64,000 nt of DNA from Stomoxys calcitrans. Lineage: Eukaryota; Arthropoda; Insecta; Diptera; Muscidae. The DNA lies in the NCBI RefSeq assembly GCF_963082655.1, contig NC_081552.1:51240946-51304945 (forward strand). The letters are read 5' to 3'. Made by a program: the position numbers and the translations under genes. Positions 45,487-56,885 of this stretch are shown in pieces (position 1 is the stretch's first letter; each line of letters begins with the position of its first letter). Under the pieces are notes generated by a model. The model searched no databases. It had not been told where the DNA came from and saw only the letters and a program-made list of their open reading frames with translations.

Positions 45487-46353
45487 AACAAGTAAAAGCG
45501 TACTAAGATCGGTCGGGCTGAATCTTGGGAACCCACCACCATGGATTCTGCTAAAAATTATACAAAATAAATTTAGTTGAAGAGCTTAATTTTTTTCTAC
45601 ATACCAAACATCTGTCGAACCAGCAAAAATTATACGGGAGCTATATCAGGTTATAGACTGATTTGGACCGTATTTGGCAAAGTTGTTGAAAGTCGTAACA
45701 GAACACTATGTGCAAAATTTCAGCCAAATCGGGTAAAATTTAGCAGCTTGTAAGGGCGATGGGTTTATATGGGAGCTATATAAGGTTACCGATCGATTTG
45801 GGCCGTACTTTTCACAGTTGTTAGAAGTCATTACAGAATACTATGAGCAAAATTTTAGCCAAATGGAACAAAAATTGCGGCGTGTTAGGACTCAAGAAGT
45901 CAATTCGAAAGATCAGTTTAAATGGAAGCTATATCAGGTTATGGACCGATTTGGACCGTACTTAGGACATTTGTTGGAAGTCATAATAAACTACTAGATG
46001 CTCAATTTAAGGCAAATCGGACAAAAATTGCAACTTCTAGGGGCTCAAGAAGTCAAATCGGGAGATCGGTTTATATGGGAGCGATATCTAAATCTGAACC
46101 TATATGGCCCATTTGCTATCCCCAACGACCTACTTCTATATTAAGTATCTGTGCAAAATTTCAAGCGGCTAGCTTTACGCTATCGTGATTTCAACAGACG
46201 GACGCACGGATGGACATGGCTAGATCGACTCAGTACGTCGAGACTATCAACTATATATATATAATTTATGGGATCTTAGACGAATATTTCCAGGTGTAAC
46301 TAACGGAATGACTAGATTAGTTTACCCCCATCCTATGGTGGTGGGTATAAAAA
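45487..46353 (+). mobile_element. Family C repeat, full length
   Basis: Head AAGTAAAAGCGTACTAAG, TCGGTCGGGCTGAATC, GGGAACCCACCACCATGG. Three to four units contain TATATGGGAGCTATAT and GGACCGTACTT. The tail has TTCAACAGACGGACGC, GACATGGCTAGATCGACT and CCTATGGTGGTGGGTATAAA. The head-side CCCACCACCAT is inverted with respect to the tail-side ATGGTGGTGGG. Confidence 0.85.
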
Positions 46354-46767
46354 TTCAAAAAGTCGACAATAGTTCTAAATTTCATGCAAATTTTACTTGA
46401 AAAGTACTCTGAAACAATTACAACAAATACGCTAGCATCCACATAAGTTCACGAGATCTCACTCAGTAAAATGACATCTGAAAGTCACAATCGAGCTTTA
46501 GTGGAATAAACACCTAGAAGTTAGTGGTGCATAAGGAATTCAGCCCTCCAATTAGGGCACAAAAGAAACTGTAGCCTTTGGATTAGTTTACGAATGGAAT
46601 TGATGGAAAATGAAGCATTTCGCTTTTTATTCGAAATTTTTGGGACCAGAATAAAGAGATATTAAAATGACATAAGTTTAAGTATACGAATTATTGTATT
46701 TTTATGAAAAACCAAGAAAAAATATCGTGTGGGCAGGACAAGCAAAAGGGGTTAATCAAATCCATTG
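46354..46767. other. Intergenic, nothing recognised
   Basis: Ordinary AT-rich sequence without repeat ends or a coding frame. Confidence 0.4.
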
Positions 46768-46985
46768 CTTTTTGATAATCCAAAAAAATCGAAAAGTCGA
46801 CTTTTTGATCATTTAAAAATGACGAAAAGTCGGTTTTTGATAATTAAAAAAAAAGTCGAAAAGTCCACTTTTTTATAATCGAAAAAGGTTGAAAAGTCAT
46901 CTTTTTGATTATCAAAAAAAACCGAAAAGTCGACTTTTTACTATCAAAAAAAGTCAAAAAGTAAATGTTTTGATTATCAGAAAAA
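46768..46985. repeat. Palindromic minisatellite (AAAAGTCGACTTTT core)
   Basis: Five to six degenerate units of about 40 bp, each with GAAAAGTCGACTTTTTGAT or a variant (GTCGGTTTT, GTCCACTTTT, GTCATCTTTT) followed by ATCAAAAAA. The core is self-complementary, and each unit also has TTTTTGAT ... ATCAAAAA as an outer inverted pair. Confidence 0.8.
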
Positions 46986-47510
46986 GTGAAAAAGCCATCT
47001 TTTCAATTTCAGTTTAGATCCACAATCTCGGTAACACCGCAGCTTTATTACTCCAATTTTTTTTTGTTTTATTTCTATTTTCTCCCACTGTGCTCCGATG
47101 GTGGGTATAAAACAACAACTCTTGTCGAAAGAACGACAACAGAATTTGTTAATTTGCCTGCAATAATGTGTGATTATGCTTATCCGATTGGCTCAATTAA
47201 CCAAAACACGGATATTTAATAAGTCAAACGTTTTTTTATTTAATTTTTTTTTTGATGATGTAATCAATTTTTATTTGGATGAGAATTCATTACAATTTGT
47301 GCCTCGCGAAGCCTAAGGCTTGTTAGCAAGGATATATACAATGGATAACAAAGTATTGTAAGGTAATCTTTTACATAGGAATTTAAACAAATTTGTTTGT
47401 TTGCTTCATTGCGAGTTAATAAAGAATTTCTTAATTTAATTTTTCCTTTTAAATCTATTTTGTAAACAGAGGACATTAGGCTGTATCGCATTTAATGCAG
47501 AAGGCAATTG
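46986..47510. other. Intergenic, nothing recognised
   Basis: Contains CTCCGATGGTGGGTATAAAA at 47093, a lone fragment of a family C tail. The open frame covering 46986-47219 has no recognisable similarity. Confidence 0.4.
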
Positions 47511-47512
47511 TA

Positions 47513-48757
47513 TTGGGTTGCTTAAAAAGTAATTGCGGATTTTTCATATAGTCGGCGTTGACGAATTTTTTCAACGGCTTGTGACTCTGTAATTGCATTC
47601 TTTCTTCTGTCAGTTATCAGCTGTTACTTTTAGCATGCTTTAGAAAAAAAGTGCGCGAAATTTTGTTTACATTTGTTTGTTTGGCGTCAATTTTAATATG
47701 AAGCCCACAAAGGAGCATTTTCGTCATATTTTACTTTATTATTTCCGTAAAGGAAAAAACGCGGAGCAGGTTGCTAAAAAGTTACGAGATGTGTATGGTG
47801 ATAAAGTCTTAAAAGGAAGACAGTGTCAAAATTGGTTTCGCAAATTCCGTCCAGATCGGCCAAATGAAGTTGATGATGACCAAATCGAAGCATTAGTCGA
47901 ATTGGATCGTCATGTAACTGAGCGTGAGATAGGAGAGAAGTTAAATATACCAAAATCAACCGTTCATTATCACATAAAAAGTCTTGGACTGGTGAAAAAG
48001 CTTGATATTTGGGTACCACATGTATTGAAAGAAATTCATTTAACAAACCGAATCAACGCTTGTGATATGCACCTTAAACGCAATGAATTTGATCCGTTTT
48101 TAAAACGAATCATAACTGGAGATGAAAAATGGATTGTTTACAACAACGTTAGTCGAAAACGATCATGGTCAAAGCATGGTGAACCAGCTCAAACCACTTC
48201 AAAGGCTGATATCCACCAAAAGAAGGTTATGCTGTCAGTTTGGTGGGATTGGAAGGGTGTGGTATATTTTGAGCTGCTTCCAAGGAACCAAACGATTAAT
48301 TCGGATGTTTACTGTGAACAATTGGACAAATTGAATACAGCCATCAAGGAGAAGCGACCAGAATTGGTCAATCGTAAAAGTGTCATATTCCACCAGGACA
48401 ACGCTAGACCGCACACATCTTGGGTCACTCGCCAAAACTGAGTGAGCTTGGCTGGGATCTTTTGATGCATCCACCATATAGCCCTGACCTTGCACCATCA
48501 GACTGCCATTTATTTCGATCTTTGCAGAACTCCTTAAATGGTAAAACTTTCGGCTATAAAATCGCACTTGGTTCAATTTTTTTCAGATATAGGCCAGAAG
48601 TTCTATGAGCGTGGAATACTAAATTTGCCAGGAAAAATGGCAAAAGGTTATCGAACAAAATGGCAATTATATATTTGATTAAAGTTCATTCTAAGTTTTA
48701 TTAAAAATGCATTTACCTTCTTTTAAAAAATCCGCAATTACTTTTTAGACAACCCAA
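47513..48757 (+). mobile_element. mariner element (DD34D), complete ends, frameshifted transposase
   Basis: 1245 bp with inverted ends (TTGGGTTGCTTAAAAAGTAA left, TTGGGTTGTCTAAAAAGTAA right on the opposite strand) and TA on both sides (47511-47512, 48758-48759). The transposase starts at 47698 (MKPTKEHFRHILLYYF). The N-terminal helix-turn-helix region is followed by the catalytic motifs [14 protein letters not shown] and SPDLAPSD. With the frame restored by eye, 34 residues separate the second and third Asp, the mariner spacing. A one-base loss at about 48435 (CAAAACTGA) ends the frame after WVTRQN. The C-terminal part continues in another frame and is itself disturbed after NGKTFG. It is a relatively young but dead copy. 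Confidence 0.92.
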
Positions 48758-48959
48758 TATATCTATTGTATTTTTCCCATATTTATTGTTGAATCTGGGT
48801 ATATTGTATCTTCCTTCTGCGCGTCTTCTTGTGTTGTATTAAGGATTTATTGGCAATAGGGATGAGTCGTCGTAAAATTCATTTATTATGGTGGTTTTGA
48901 ATATATTTTTACAGCCAAGATGTAATGTGTTTTTGCGAATTCTTTAATATTGTGGTTTC

Positions 48960-50154
48960 GACATTGTGTGTATTTCTTTGAAGGCTGGCGTTTCACAAGT
49001 TGATCTGCGGTTGTGAGTGTACCGATTTGCTTTTTATAAATATTTTAAGTAGCCTGTTCTGTGTTTTCTGTATTATTTTGAAGTGCGATGTATTTCCAAA
49101 AACAGTGATTCCATGATGGATGTACGATTCCGCAAGTGAAAAATAGGCTTGTTTTGTCACATCTGGGGGAGCATAGTTGCCAAGATGGAAAATGGCATAT
49201 CCTGCACTGCGTAACTTCTTGTTTAAATTTTGAATGTCTACCATGCCTCACAGGTACTTGTACGTGTTAACGGGTTCTATGAGAGTATCACAGTTGTCAT
49301 CAAGGAGTGCTGAAGTTGACTTGTTTTTGTGCAGGCAATCATAGTAATTTAATGTGCATCAGTTTAGTTTTCGCTGCATTAATAACCAGTCCATTGTCAT
49401 GGCACCGCACCATCTAGATATGACATTTGACTTCGATTGAATTATACTAATTGCTGATTCAAGCTTCTCATGAGCCACTACAATGGCAGTGCCATCGGCA
49501 TAGGCGAAAGTCTCGCTGGAATTAAATTGATTCAGCATTTCATTGGCGTATATCAGGAACAATATAGGTCCCAGTTTCGATCCCTGAGGAACCCCATACG
49601 TTAAGCATACCTCTTGGCTTAAGCTATTTTCAACTTTTACTTTATAGGTTCTGCGATCCAGGTAATCTTTTATCCATTCCAGACACTGTCCTCGAATTCC
49701 ATTTCTCCCAAGAATTCGTATGATATTTTTATGGCATAGTGTGTCAAACGCTTTGCTGATGTCAATACAACAACTAAGCAATGCATTCTTTTATCTAGAC
49801 ATTTGTTTACGTGCGTTGAAAAATTACCAAGTAATTGGTTTATGTTTTTACCTTTCTGGAATCCGTATTGACGTTTAGTTATAATTTTATATTTAGAAAG
49901 AAATCCTCTAAGCCTTCCTACTATAACATCTTCCAATATTTTTTCTATTGCGGGTAAAATAGAAATTGGTCGATAATTATTATAACCGTTTTAATTTCAT
50001 TTTTGTATATTGGTCTAATAAGTGCAGTTTTTAACATTTTTGGCACTGCTGAACACTCTGCTATGCTTGCATTTACGATGTTGGTTATTGCAGGAGCAAA
50101 AAGTTTTGAGTTTGCTTTTAGGTCTTTTGGTCTGATTCCATCGGCTTCTGCCCT
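48960..50154 (-). mobile_element. Non-LTR retrotransposon reverse transcriptase, broken, 3' portion
   Basis: On the minus strand, in order: DGIRPKDLKANSK, AVPKMLKTALIRPIYKN, RQYGFQKGKNINQLLG, DISKAFDTLCHKNII, YGVPQGSKLGPILFLIYANE, then AYADGTAIVVAH where the catalytic box should read YADD. Thumb-region sequence ends near 48990 (QAYFSLAESYIHHGITVFGN). At least three frame changes and the D-to-G loss mark it as inactive. It is jockey-superfamily-like by motif. A family A repeat separates it from its N-terminal part at 51.64-51.79 kb. Confidence 0.85.
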
Positions 50155-51637
50155 TTTTTATACCCTCCACCATAAGATGGGGGGTATACTAATTTCGTCA
50201 TTCTGTTTGTAACTACTCGAAATATTCGTCTGAGACCCCATAAAGTATATATATTCTTGATCGTCGCGACATTTTATGTCGATCTAGCCATGTCCGTCCG
50301 TCCGTCCGTCTGTCTGTCGAAAGCACGCTAACTTCCGAAGGAGTAAAGCTAGCCGCTTGAAATTTTGCACAAATACTTCTTATTAGTGTAGGTCGGTTGG
50401 TATTGTAAATGGGCCATATCGGTCCATGTTTTGATATAGCTGCCATATAAACCGATCTTGGGTCTTGACTTCTTGAGCCTCTAGCGTGCGCAATTCTTAT
50501 CCAATCAGAATGAAATTTTGCACGACGTGTTTTGTAATGATATCCAACAACTGTGCCAAGTATGGTTCAAATCGGTCCATAACCTGATATAGCTGCCATA
50601 TAAACCGATCTTGGGTCTTGACTTTTTGAGCCTCTAGAGTGCGCAATTCTTATCCGATTGGAATGAAATTTTGCACGACGTATTTTGTTATAATATCCAA
50701 CAACTGTGCCAAGTATGGTTCAAATCGGTCCATAACCTGATATAGCTGCCATATAAACCGATCTTGGGTCTTGACTTCTTGTGCCTCTAGAGGGCGCAAT
50801 TCTTATCCGATTGGAATGGAATTTCGCACGACGTGTTTTGTTATGATACCCAACAACTGTGCCAAGTATTGTTCAAATCGGTTCATAACCTGATATAGCT
50901 GCCATATAAACCGATCTGGGGTCTTGACTTCTTGAGCCTCTAGAGTGCGCAATTCTTATCCGATTGAAATGAAATTTTGCACGACGTGTTTTGTTATTAA
51001 ATCCAACAACTGTGCCAAGTATGGTTGAAATCGGTCCATAACCTGATATAGCTGCCATATAAACCGATCTTGGGTCTTGACTTCTTGAGCCTCTAGAGGG
51101 CGCAATTCTTATCCGATTGGAATGAAATTTTGCATGACGAATTTTATTCTTACTTTCAACAACTGTGTCAAATAAGGTTCAAATCGGTTAATAACCCGAT
51201 ATAGCTGCCATATAAACCGATCTGGGATCTTGACTTCTTGACCCCTAGAGGTCGCAATTATTATCCGATATGCCTGAAATTTTGTACGATGGATCCTCTC
51301 ATCCTCTCTCATCAACAAACGTGTTTATTATGGTCTGAATCGGTCTATAGCCCGATACAGATCCCATATAAATCGTTCTCTCTATTTTACTTCGTGAGCC
51401 CCAATGGGCGCAATTCTTATACGAATTGGCGGAAATTTTACACAGGTCTCCAACATATAATTTAATTGTGGTCCGAACCGGACCATATCTTGATATCGTT
51501 TTAATAGCAGAGCAACTCTTTTCTTATATCCTTTTTTGCCTAAGAAGAGATGCCGGGAAAAGAACTCGACAAATGCGATCCATGGTGGAGGGTATATAAG
51601 ATTCGGCCCGGCCGAACTTAGCACGCTTTTACTTGTT
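50155..51637 (-). mobile_element. Family A repeat, full length, nested in a LINE
   Basis: On the minus strand the head is AACAAGTAAAAGCGTGCTAA, then the GCCGGGAAAAGAACTCG complement region, eight units, the GGAC block and the GGTGGAGGGTATAAAA end. It is very similar to the 32.1-33.8 kb copy. Reverse transcriptase sequence lies directly on both sides, so it is an insertion. I see no clear target-site duplication. Confidence 0.88.
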
Positions 51638-51790
51638 CATGTTTAGTTTGCTAAGTATGTTCAATATTTCCCATTCCGTTGTTGGTTCTATATAAATTGG
51701 GTTTGGTATCCTAGTTTCTCTGCTAGACCAGGTTTTGATGTCACAGTCATGTAAAATATTCACAACGTTTTCTTTGAATGGAAAATGTAA
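51638..51790 (-). mobile_element. LINE reverse transcriptase, 5' portion beyond the nested repeat
   Basis: On the minus strand it encodes FKENVVNILHDCDIKTWSSR and PIYIEPTTEWEILNILSKLN. This is the linker region before the RT fingers, and it flows into AEADGIRPKD on the other side of the nested family A copy. Confidence 0.75.
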
Positions 51791-52790
51791 GTGGTATTTA
51801 AATGATTTACAAAATGTATGGTTGAATGAATGAATAAAATATGTTAGTTTGAGAGTGTAGAGAGTGTATTGGCACGTCTATACTATTTCGTGTCGGCGCC
51901 AGCACTGAACTGTGGTGGTTGATTGACGCATGTGCAGACATATTTTTCTCTCTTTCTACAATAATTTATTTTCAATTTCACGGATCCAAAGTAAAAATTT
52001 GTTTTTGAAAGGCAGCAATATTATTCAAAAGCAAAACAAAAACCATTAACCAACCACGCCACGCCACATGTGCTTGCTTTGCTGCTCAGCTTCGTTATGT
52101 GTGGCGTTTGCTTTTATTTTCTTTCTTTGTTGGGCTCGAGCTGCCTGTTTCCGTTCGTTTACTGCTGCTCCCGTGTTTTTCTCTAGCACTCTCTCTACCA
52201 TTACCCTCAAAAACAATTTTAATAAATTTGCCGCCGCGGAGATTTGAACTGATGATCTCATGTTTGGTAGTCTCTAAGCCTGCCGACATCGTTTTCTTAA
52301 TGATCAAATAACTCAACAAGCATAACTACACAATAAAAAGTTCCTCTCAAATTTAAAATCTGTAAAAACCATTTTGAAAATTTATTTTTGAATACGAAAT
52401 ACATATTTTATTGCCGAATTTTCTAAAAAAATTTTAAAGAAAAATTTACAAAATTAAAGTATTTTGACAGGCTGGGGGATTTGAATCTGGCTTAGCAAGT
52501 ACTTAATGGCATGTGAGTCTGGTGTGCCACATGGTAGAACAACTAACTTATCTAAACTAACTCAATTATTTTGTCTTTCAAGTCTCTACAAACCTACTTC
52601 AACAATTAATGTCTTCAATTCAATGCTGAAAATCGTTGAGAATTAACTGTTTCACATACAAATTTGTTATTTGGTTTTTTCTTAAAGTTTCTGTGTATGA
52701 TAGAGACAGTATCAATGGTCTACTGCTATTAAATGTTCCAGAACCTACAAATACAACCTACTCATAAGTGTATAGGGAATTGCAAACGTA
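51791..52790. other. Intergenic with possible tRNA-like SINE remnants
   Basis: On the minus strand, 52220-52300 contains ATCAGTTCAAATCTCCGC and 52470-52545 contains CAGATTCAAATCCCCCAGCC. Both resemble pol III B boxes, and each has an upstream stretch of about the right length for a tRNA-like head. A boxes are weak and the two bodies are not alike. The open frames here (52046-52319) have no recognisable domain. AGAACCTACAAATACAACC at 52740 recurs in similar form at 56.56 and 56.81 kb. Confidence 0.3.
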
Positions 52791-53855
52791 TTTTTATATG
52801 GGGGTATACTAATTTAGTCATTCCATTTGTAACACCTCGGAATATTCGTCTAAGACCTCATTAAGTATATATATTCTTGATCGTCTCGTCGTTCTGAATC
52901 GATCTAGCCATGTCCGTCCGTCTATCGAAATCACCATAGCGGTCGTCTGTCCGTCTGTCGAAATCATGATAGAGGTCGAACGCGTAAAGTTAGTCGCTTG
53001 AAATTTTGCACACATACTTAATATCGAAGGGGATTGCAAATGGGCCACATAAGTTCAGATTTTGATATAGCTCCCATATAAACCGATTTCCAGATTTAAC
53101 TTCTTGAGCCCCTGGAAGCCGCAATTTTCATCCGATTTGGCTGAAATTTTGCATGTAATGTTCCGTTATTACTTACTTACAAGAACTGTGTCAACTACGG
53201 GCGAAATTGGTTTATAACCTGATATAGGTCCCATATAAACCGATCGCCCGATTTGACTTCCTGAGCCTTTACAAGCCGCAATTTGTATCCTATTTGGCTG
53301 AAATTTTGCATGTGATGTTTTGTTATGCTTCCAACAACTGTATGGTCCAAATCGGTCTATAATCTGATTTGACTTTGACTTCTTGAGCCCCTATAAGCAG
53401 CAATTTTTGTCCGATTTGGCTGAAATTTTGCACTTGGTGTAAAATTATGAATTCCAACAACTATGCCGAGTACGGTCTAAATCGGTCTATAACCTGATAT
53501 GGCTCCCTTAAAAACCAATCTCCCGATTTGACTTCTTGAGCCCCCGGGAAGCCGCAATTTTAATTCGATTTGGCTGAAATATTGCATGTAGTGTTTTGTT
53601 ATGACTTCAAACAAGTATGTCAAGTACGGCCAAAATCAGACTATAACCTGATATAGCTCCCATGTAAGCCGGTACCTCGATCATCCTTATTCCGTTCCCA
53701 GAAGCTTTAATTTTTTGCTGGTTTGACAGAAGTTTGGTATGTAGAATAAAATTATGCACTACAACTTAATTTATAATGTATAAATTTTTAGCAGAATCCA
53801 TGGTGGTGGCTTCCCAAGGTTCGGCCCGGCCGAACTCAGCAAGCTTTTACTTGTT
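52791..53855 (-). mobile_element. Family C repeat, near full length
   Basis: Tail side: GGGGTATACTAATTTAGTC, TAAGTATATATATTCTTGAT, CTAGCCATGTCCGTCC, with a duplicated GTCTGTCCGTCTGTCGAAATCA block. Six units follow (CATATAAACCGATTTCCAG, CTTGAGCCCCTGGAAGCCG, TTTGGCTGAAATTTTGCA). Head side: GCTGGTTTGACAGAAGTTTG, CCATGGTGGTGGCTTCCCAA, CGGCCCGGCCGAACTC, ending CTTTTACTTGTT. Confidence 0.82.
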
Positions 53856-54046
53856 TTTGTTTGCTTGTATTAGTCTCATTTTTTGCTTCTAAGCTCATGT
53901 TTTGATAGACTAAGTGAATTTGTTGTATGGAATATATATAGTTTTTTTTTTTTTGATTTTATTTCATCTGTGACCCTTGTTCTTCGGTGACATTTTCTTT
54001 GCAGTTGCTCAGTTAGAAAAATCTTCTTGTGAATCGTCCTTGAAAA

Positions 54047-56398
54047 ATGTCCTTACCTCAACTCTGTCGTATGTGCGTGAATGTGTGTCATAATGGCAAA
54101 AACATTTACAATGGCAGTGGCCAGCCTAATGAGTTGTACAGACTTATCTGCAATAATATTCCCGACAAGGTATGTCAAAAACAATGCAACGGAAAAGTGA
54201 GAGTTACATGATGGCTTTTTCAATTTTAGCTTCTGGATCTAGGGAAATTTAAACACATCTCTCATATCTGTAGTGAGTGCTGGCATTCGCTTAATGAATT
54301 CTGTGAATTTCAACAAATGATAGAGAAGGCGCAAGAAAAGCTCCATCAACAATTACCCGATACTGTGAATATGATAAGCGACTTTGTCATATTTGAAGCC
54401 ATTGAAGATAATTTGCATATTAAAGTTGAGGAAGAGTTCATATCAGAACCTCAGCAAGTTGTGGTGGAAACCAGCCTTGCTTTTTCGGATATTACTACCA
54501 CTTCCATTGAAATTATAGAGGACAATTTCCTTAAATCAGAAGAGGAAAAGAACTCCCAAACTGCCTTAGATTTCTTTGACATACAAAACGAAGATGCATC
54601 TGTAAGCAACAAAGATATACAAGAGTTATCAGCTTCATATGATGGTTGCGAAGAAAGGGATGCAAATTTGGAACTTAATTCTAACAAAGTTAATGATGAC
54701 AAACTAATAGCTGCAACACTCCAAGAGCTCCAGCCCAGCTGCTCAAAATTCAATGGCAAAGATGATGGCACCAATTCGAGTGATGATGATGATCTACCCT
54801 TAGCAATACGTTATGCCAAGGCTAAATCCTCAACATTGAAAGCTTCCAAACCAAAACCCCAAGAAAATGCCGAAATTTCCCAACCACTGGCAAATAACAA
54901 CATTAAATTGTTTGATAACTTTGCTCAAGTTATGCCCGCTGTTAAATGCGTAGTTTGCTTTAAAAAGTCCAAAACCTATTCCTTATATCGTCAACATTTC
55001 TACAAGGCTCATCCCAACAAACGCTTCCACATTATATGTTGTTATAAAAAAATGGGTTCTCCTGGAGTTATTACCAAACATATTCTGAACGACCACAAGA
55101 ATGTTGGAGCGCCCCAGTGCCAGCATTGCGGTTTGAAGTTATTAACGGAAAGATTTCTAAAAATACATATGACCTGCAAGCATCAGGAGATTGCTAAAGG
55201 AAAATTGAGTCCAGACCAGATTTGCCCAATATGTTCGTCCCCATTTAAAACTCAGAGAACTCTTCAGCTGCATATGGTGAGAGAGCATCCATCACAGAAG
55301 CCCTCGATTTCAGTTGAGGATAATCTCAAGATGGGTAGAGAGTTGGTGGAAGAACTGAAAAATAACGATGCCACAATTCTAGATGATTTGGTGTTTACCT
55401 GGGTTCCCAGCATACAATGTGTGACCTGCACTGAGATCTTTTCCAAATATTCCGCATATCGAGAACATTTTCAAAAGATCCATACACACAAGGATTTTTG
55501 TTTATCCTGCTGTGGCTTGCAGCTGCCAATACACAAAAAAGTGCTGGACCATATGCTTTTTCACAATAATCCCGACACCTTCAAGTGTAAGGCTTGCAGC
55601 AAAACTTTCACCAACGATTTCAATTTGCAAGCTCACATTCGAAGCTTTCATATGACCGTTCAGGATAAGAAGTTTTCCTGCCAGCAATGTACGAAGGTCT
55701 TCACCACTCACAGAGGACTGAATTTTCATTGTGCTCGCAAACATAGTGTGCTGAGCATGCCGGAAGAGGCTGTACAAACCGATGGCAGTTCTGTGTACAA
55801 TTGCAAAGATTGTAATTATTCCACTCAGTCTTACAGACTCTTTGCCTCGCATCGCTGGGGTAAACATAATCCCAGGAAGGCTTATGCCTGTCAGATATGT
55901 GGTGAAGGTTTTATACTTGCCAAATTGTTGCGTGATCATTTGGATGAGCATGCCGGTAATAGCAAAAACTACAGCTGTTCGATTTGTGGAAAAAAGTGTA
56001 AGAATTTCACTAAGCTTATCAAACATAAACAGGCCTATCACGATCAGCAAGGCATTGAGTCCCGGACCAAGCGTCGGAAAAAGCATGCTTGCTCAATATG
56101 TTCGGTCAAGTTTGCTTATGCCGCCAGTTTGAGGATACATATGCAATCAATACATCGGGGTAAACTAATTAAGAAGAGTCACATCAGCTGTACATTATGT
56201 CCCTTCAAATTCACAAATCCCTCACATTTTCGCTTACATTTGCGCAAGAAGCATGGGAAAACTTCTTTGGAAATAAAGCAAGAGTTGCCTGATGATGATG
56301 ATGATGTAGAGGTAGTTCAAGAAGAGGAACAATCTTTAAACGAATCCAAGGCATTTCTTGAGAATGCCAACGAGCAGCTGTTGTTGGAAGAAAAATGA
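54047..56398 (+). CDS. ZAD-C2H2 zinc-finger protein, 13 fingers (grauzone-like)
   Basis: Exons 54047-54169 and 54230-56398 (AAG|GTATGT ... TTTTAG|CTT), phase 0, giving 763 residues, the largest family member here. ZAD cysteines are 7/10 (QLCRMCVNVC) and 55/58 (ICSECWHS), followed by a helix MIEKAQEKLHQQ. An acidic linker of about 190 residues precedes the fingers. Thirteen fingers span about residues 281-715 in two blocks. Fingers 1-4 (with the CC form FHIICCYKKM) are followed by a spacer of about 60 residues ending LDDLVFTWVPSIQC. The block then restarts with a second first-finger/CC-finger pair (FCLSCCGLQL ... HNNPDTFKC) and continues to finger 13. A basic patch TKRRKKH lies near finger 11-12. 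The C-terminus is acidic (PDDDDDVEVVQEEE). Nuclear DNA-binding regulator by family; target unknown. Confidence 0.9.
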
Positions 56399-56539
56399 AT
56401 CATCACAATGCAATTAAGAGTAAATGTTGTAAAAATTCTTCTTTTAGCTTCTACTCATGGTTGAAAAAGAAGCATAGGCACTAAAACTATTATTTTGCAT
56501 TATAATGATAATCTATATAAAGAAATTTTATGAAAATGT

Positions 56540-56850
56540 AACTTTGGTGTTATTTCTCCAAAACCTACACTTACTACCTACTAATTGCTAGCCTACTCAT
56601 CGCGAATTTTTAGCACAAATTATTTGAACGCTGCAAATAATTTTCATAACTTTGTTAAAACTTGAATGTTTGCTGATTAATGAGTAGGTGTTAAAGGTAT
56701 GTTCTGGAATAACTTTTTATTGAAAAAGAGGAATTGGGCCTAGTAATGTTATAATAAACATAAATACATGTACAACAACTCAAAATATAATTTTGTTGTT
56801 GTGCACCAAGAACCTACACAAACTACCTACTCATTTATAAGATTATGCCT
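56540..56850. repeat. Region with repeated ACCTAC(N)CTACCTACTCAT words
   Basis: AAACCTACACTTACTACCTA at 56563 and GAACCTACACAAACTACCTA at 56812 are similar direct words about 250 bp apart. AATGAGTAGGTGTT at 56680 is inverted relative to them. Similar wording is found at 52740 and 62223. Possibly a small element, but its ends are not defined. Confidence 0.35.
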
Positions 56851-56885
56851 AGCAAAAATTTTTTTATTGCCAAACAATCTTCCGC

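Noticed and set aside
51791..52330. Gene in the open frames around 52.05-52.32 kb
   Set aside because: Three overlapping frames on both strands of a CT-rich stretch, with no start context, domain or splice logic.
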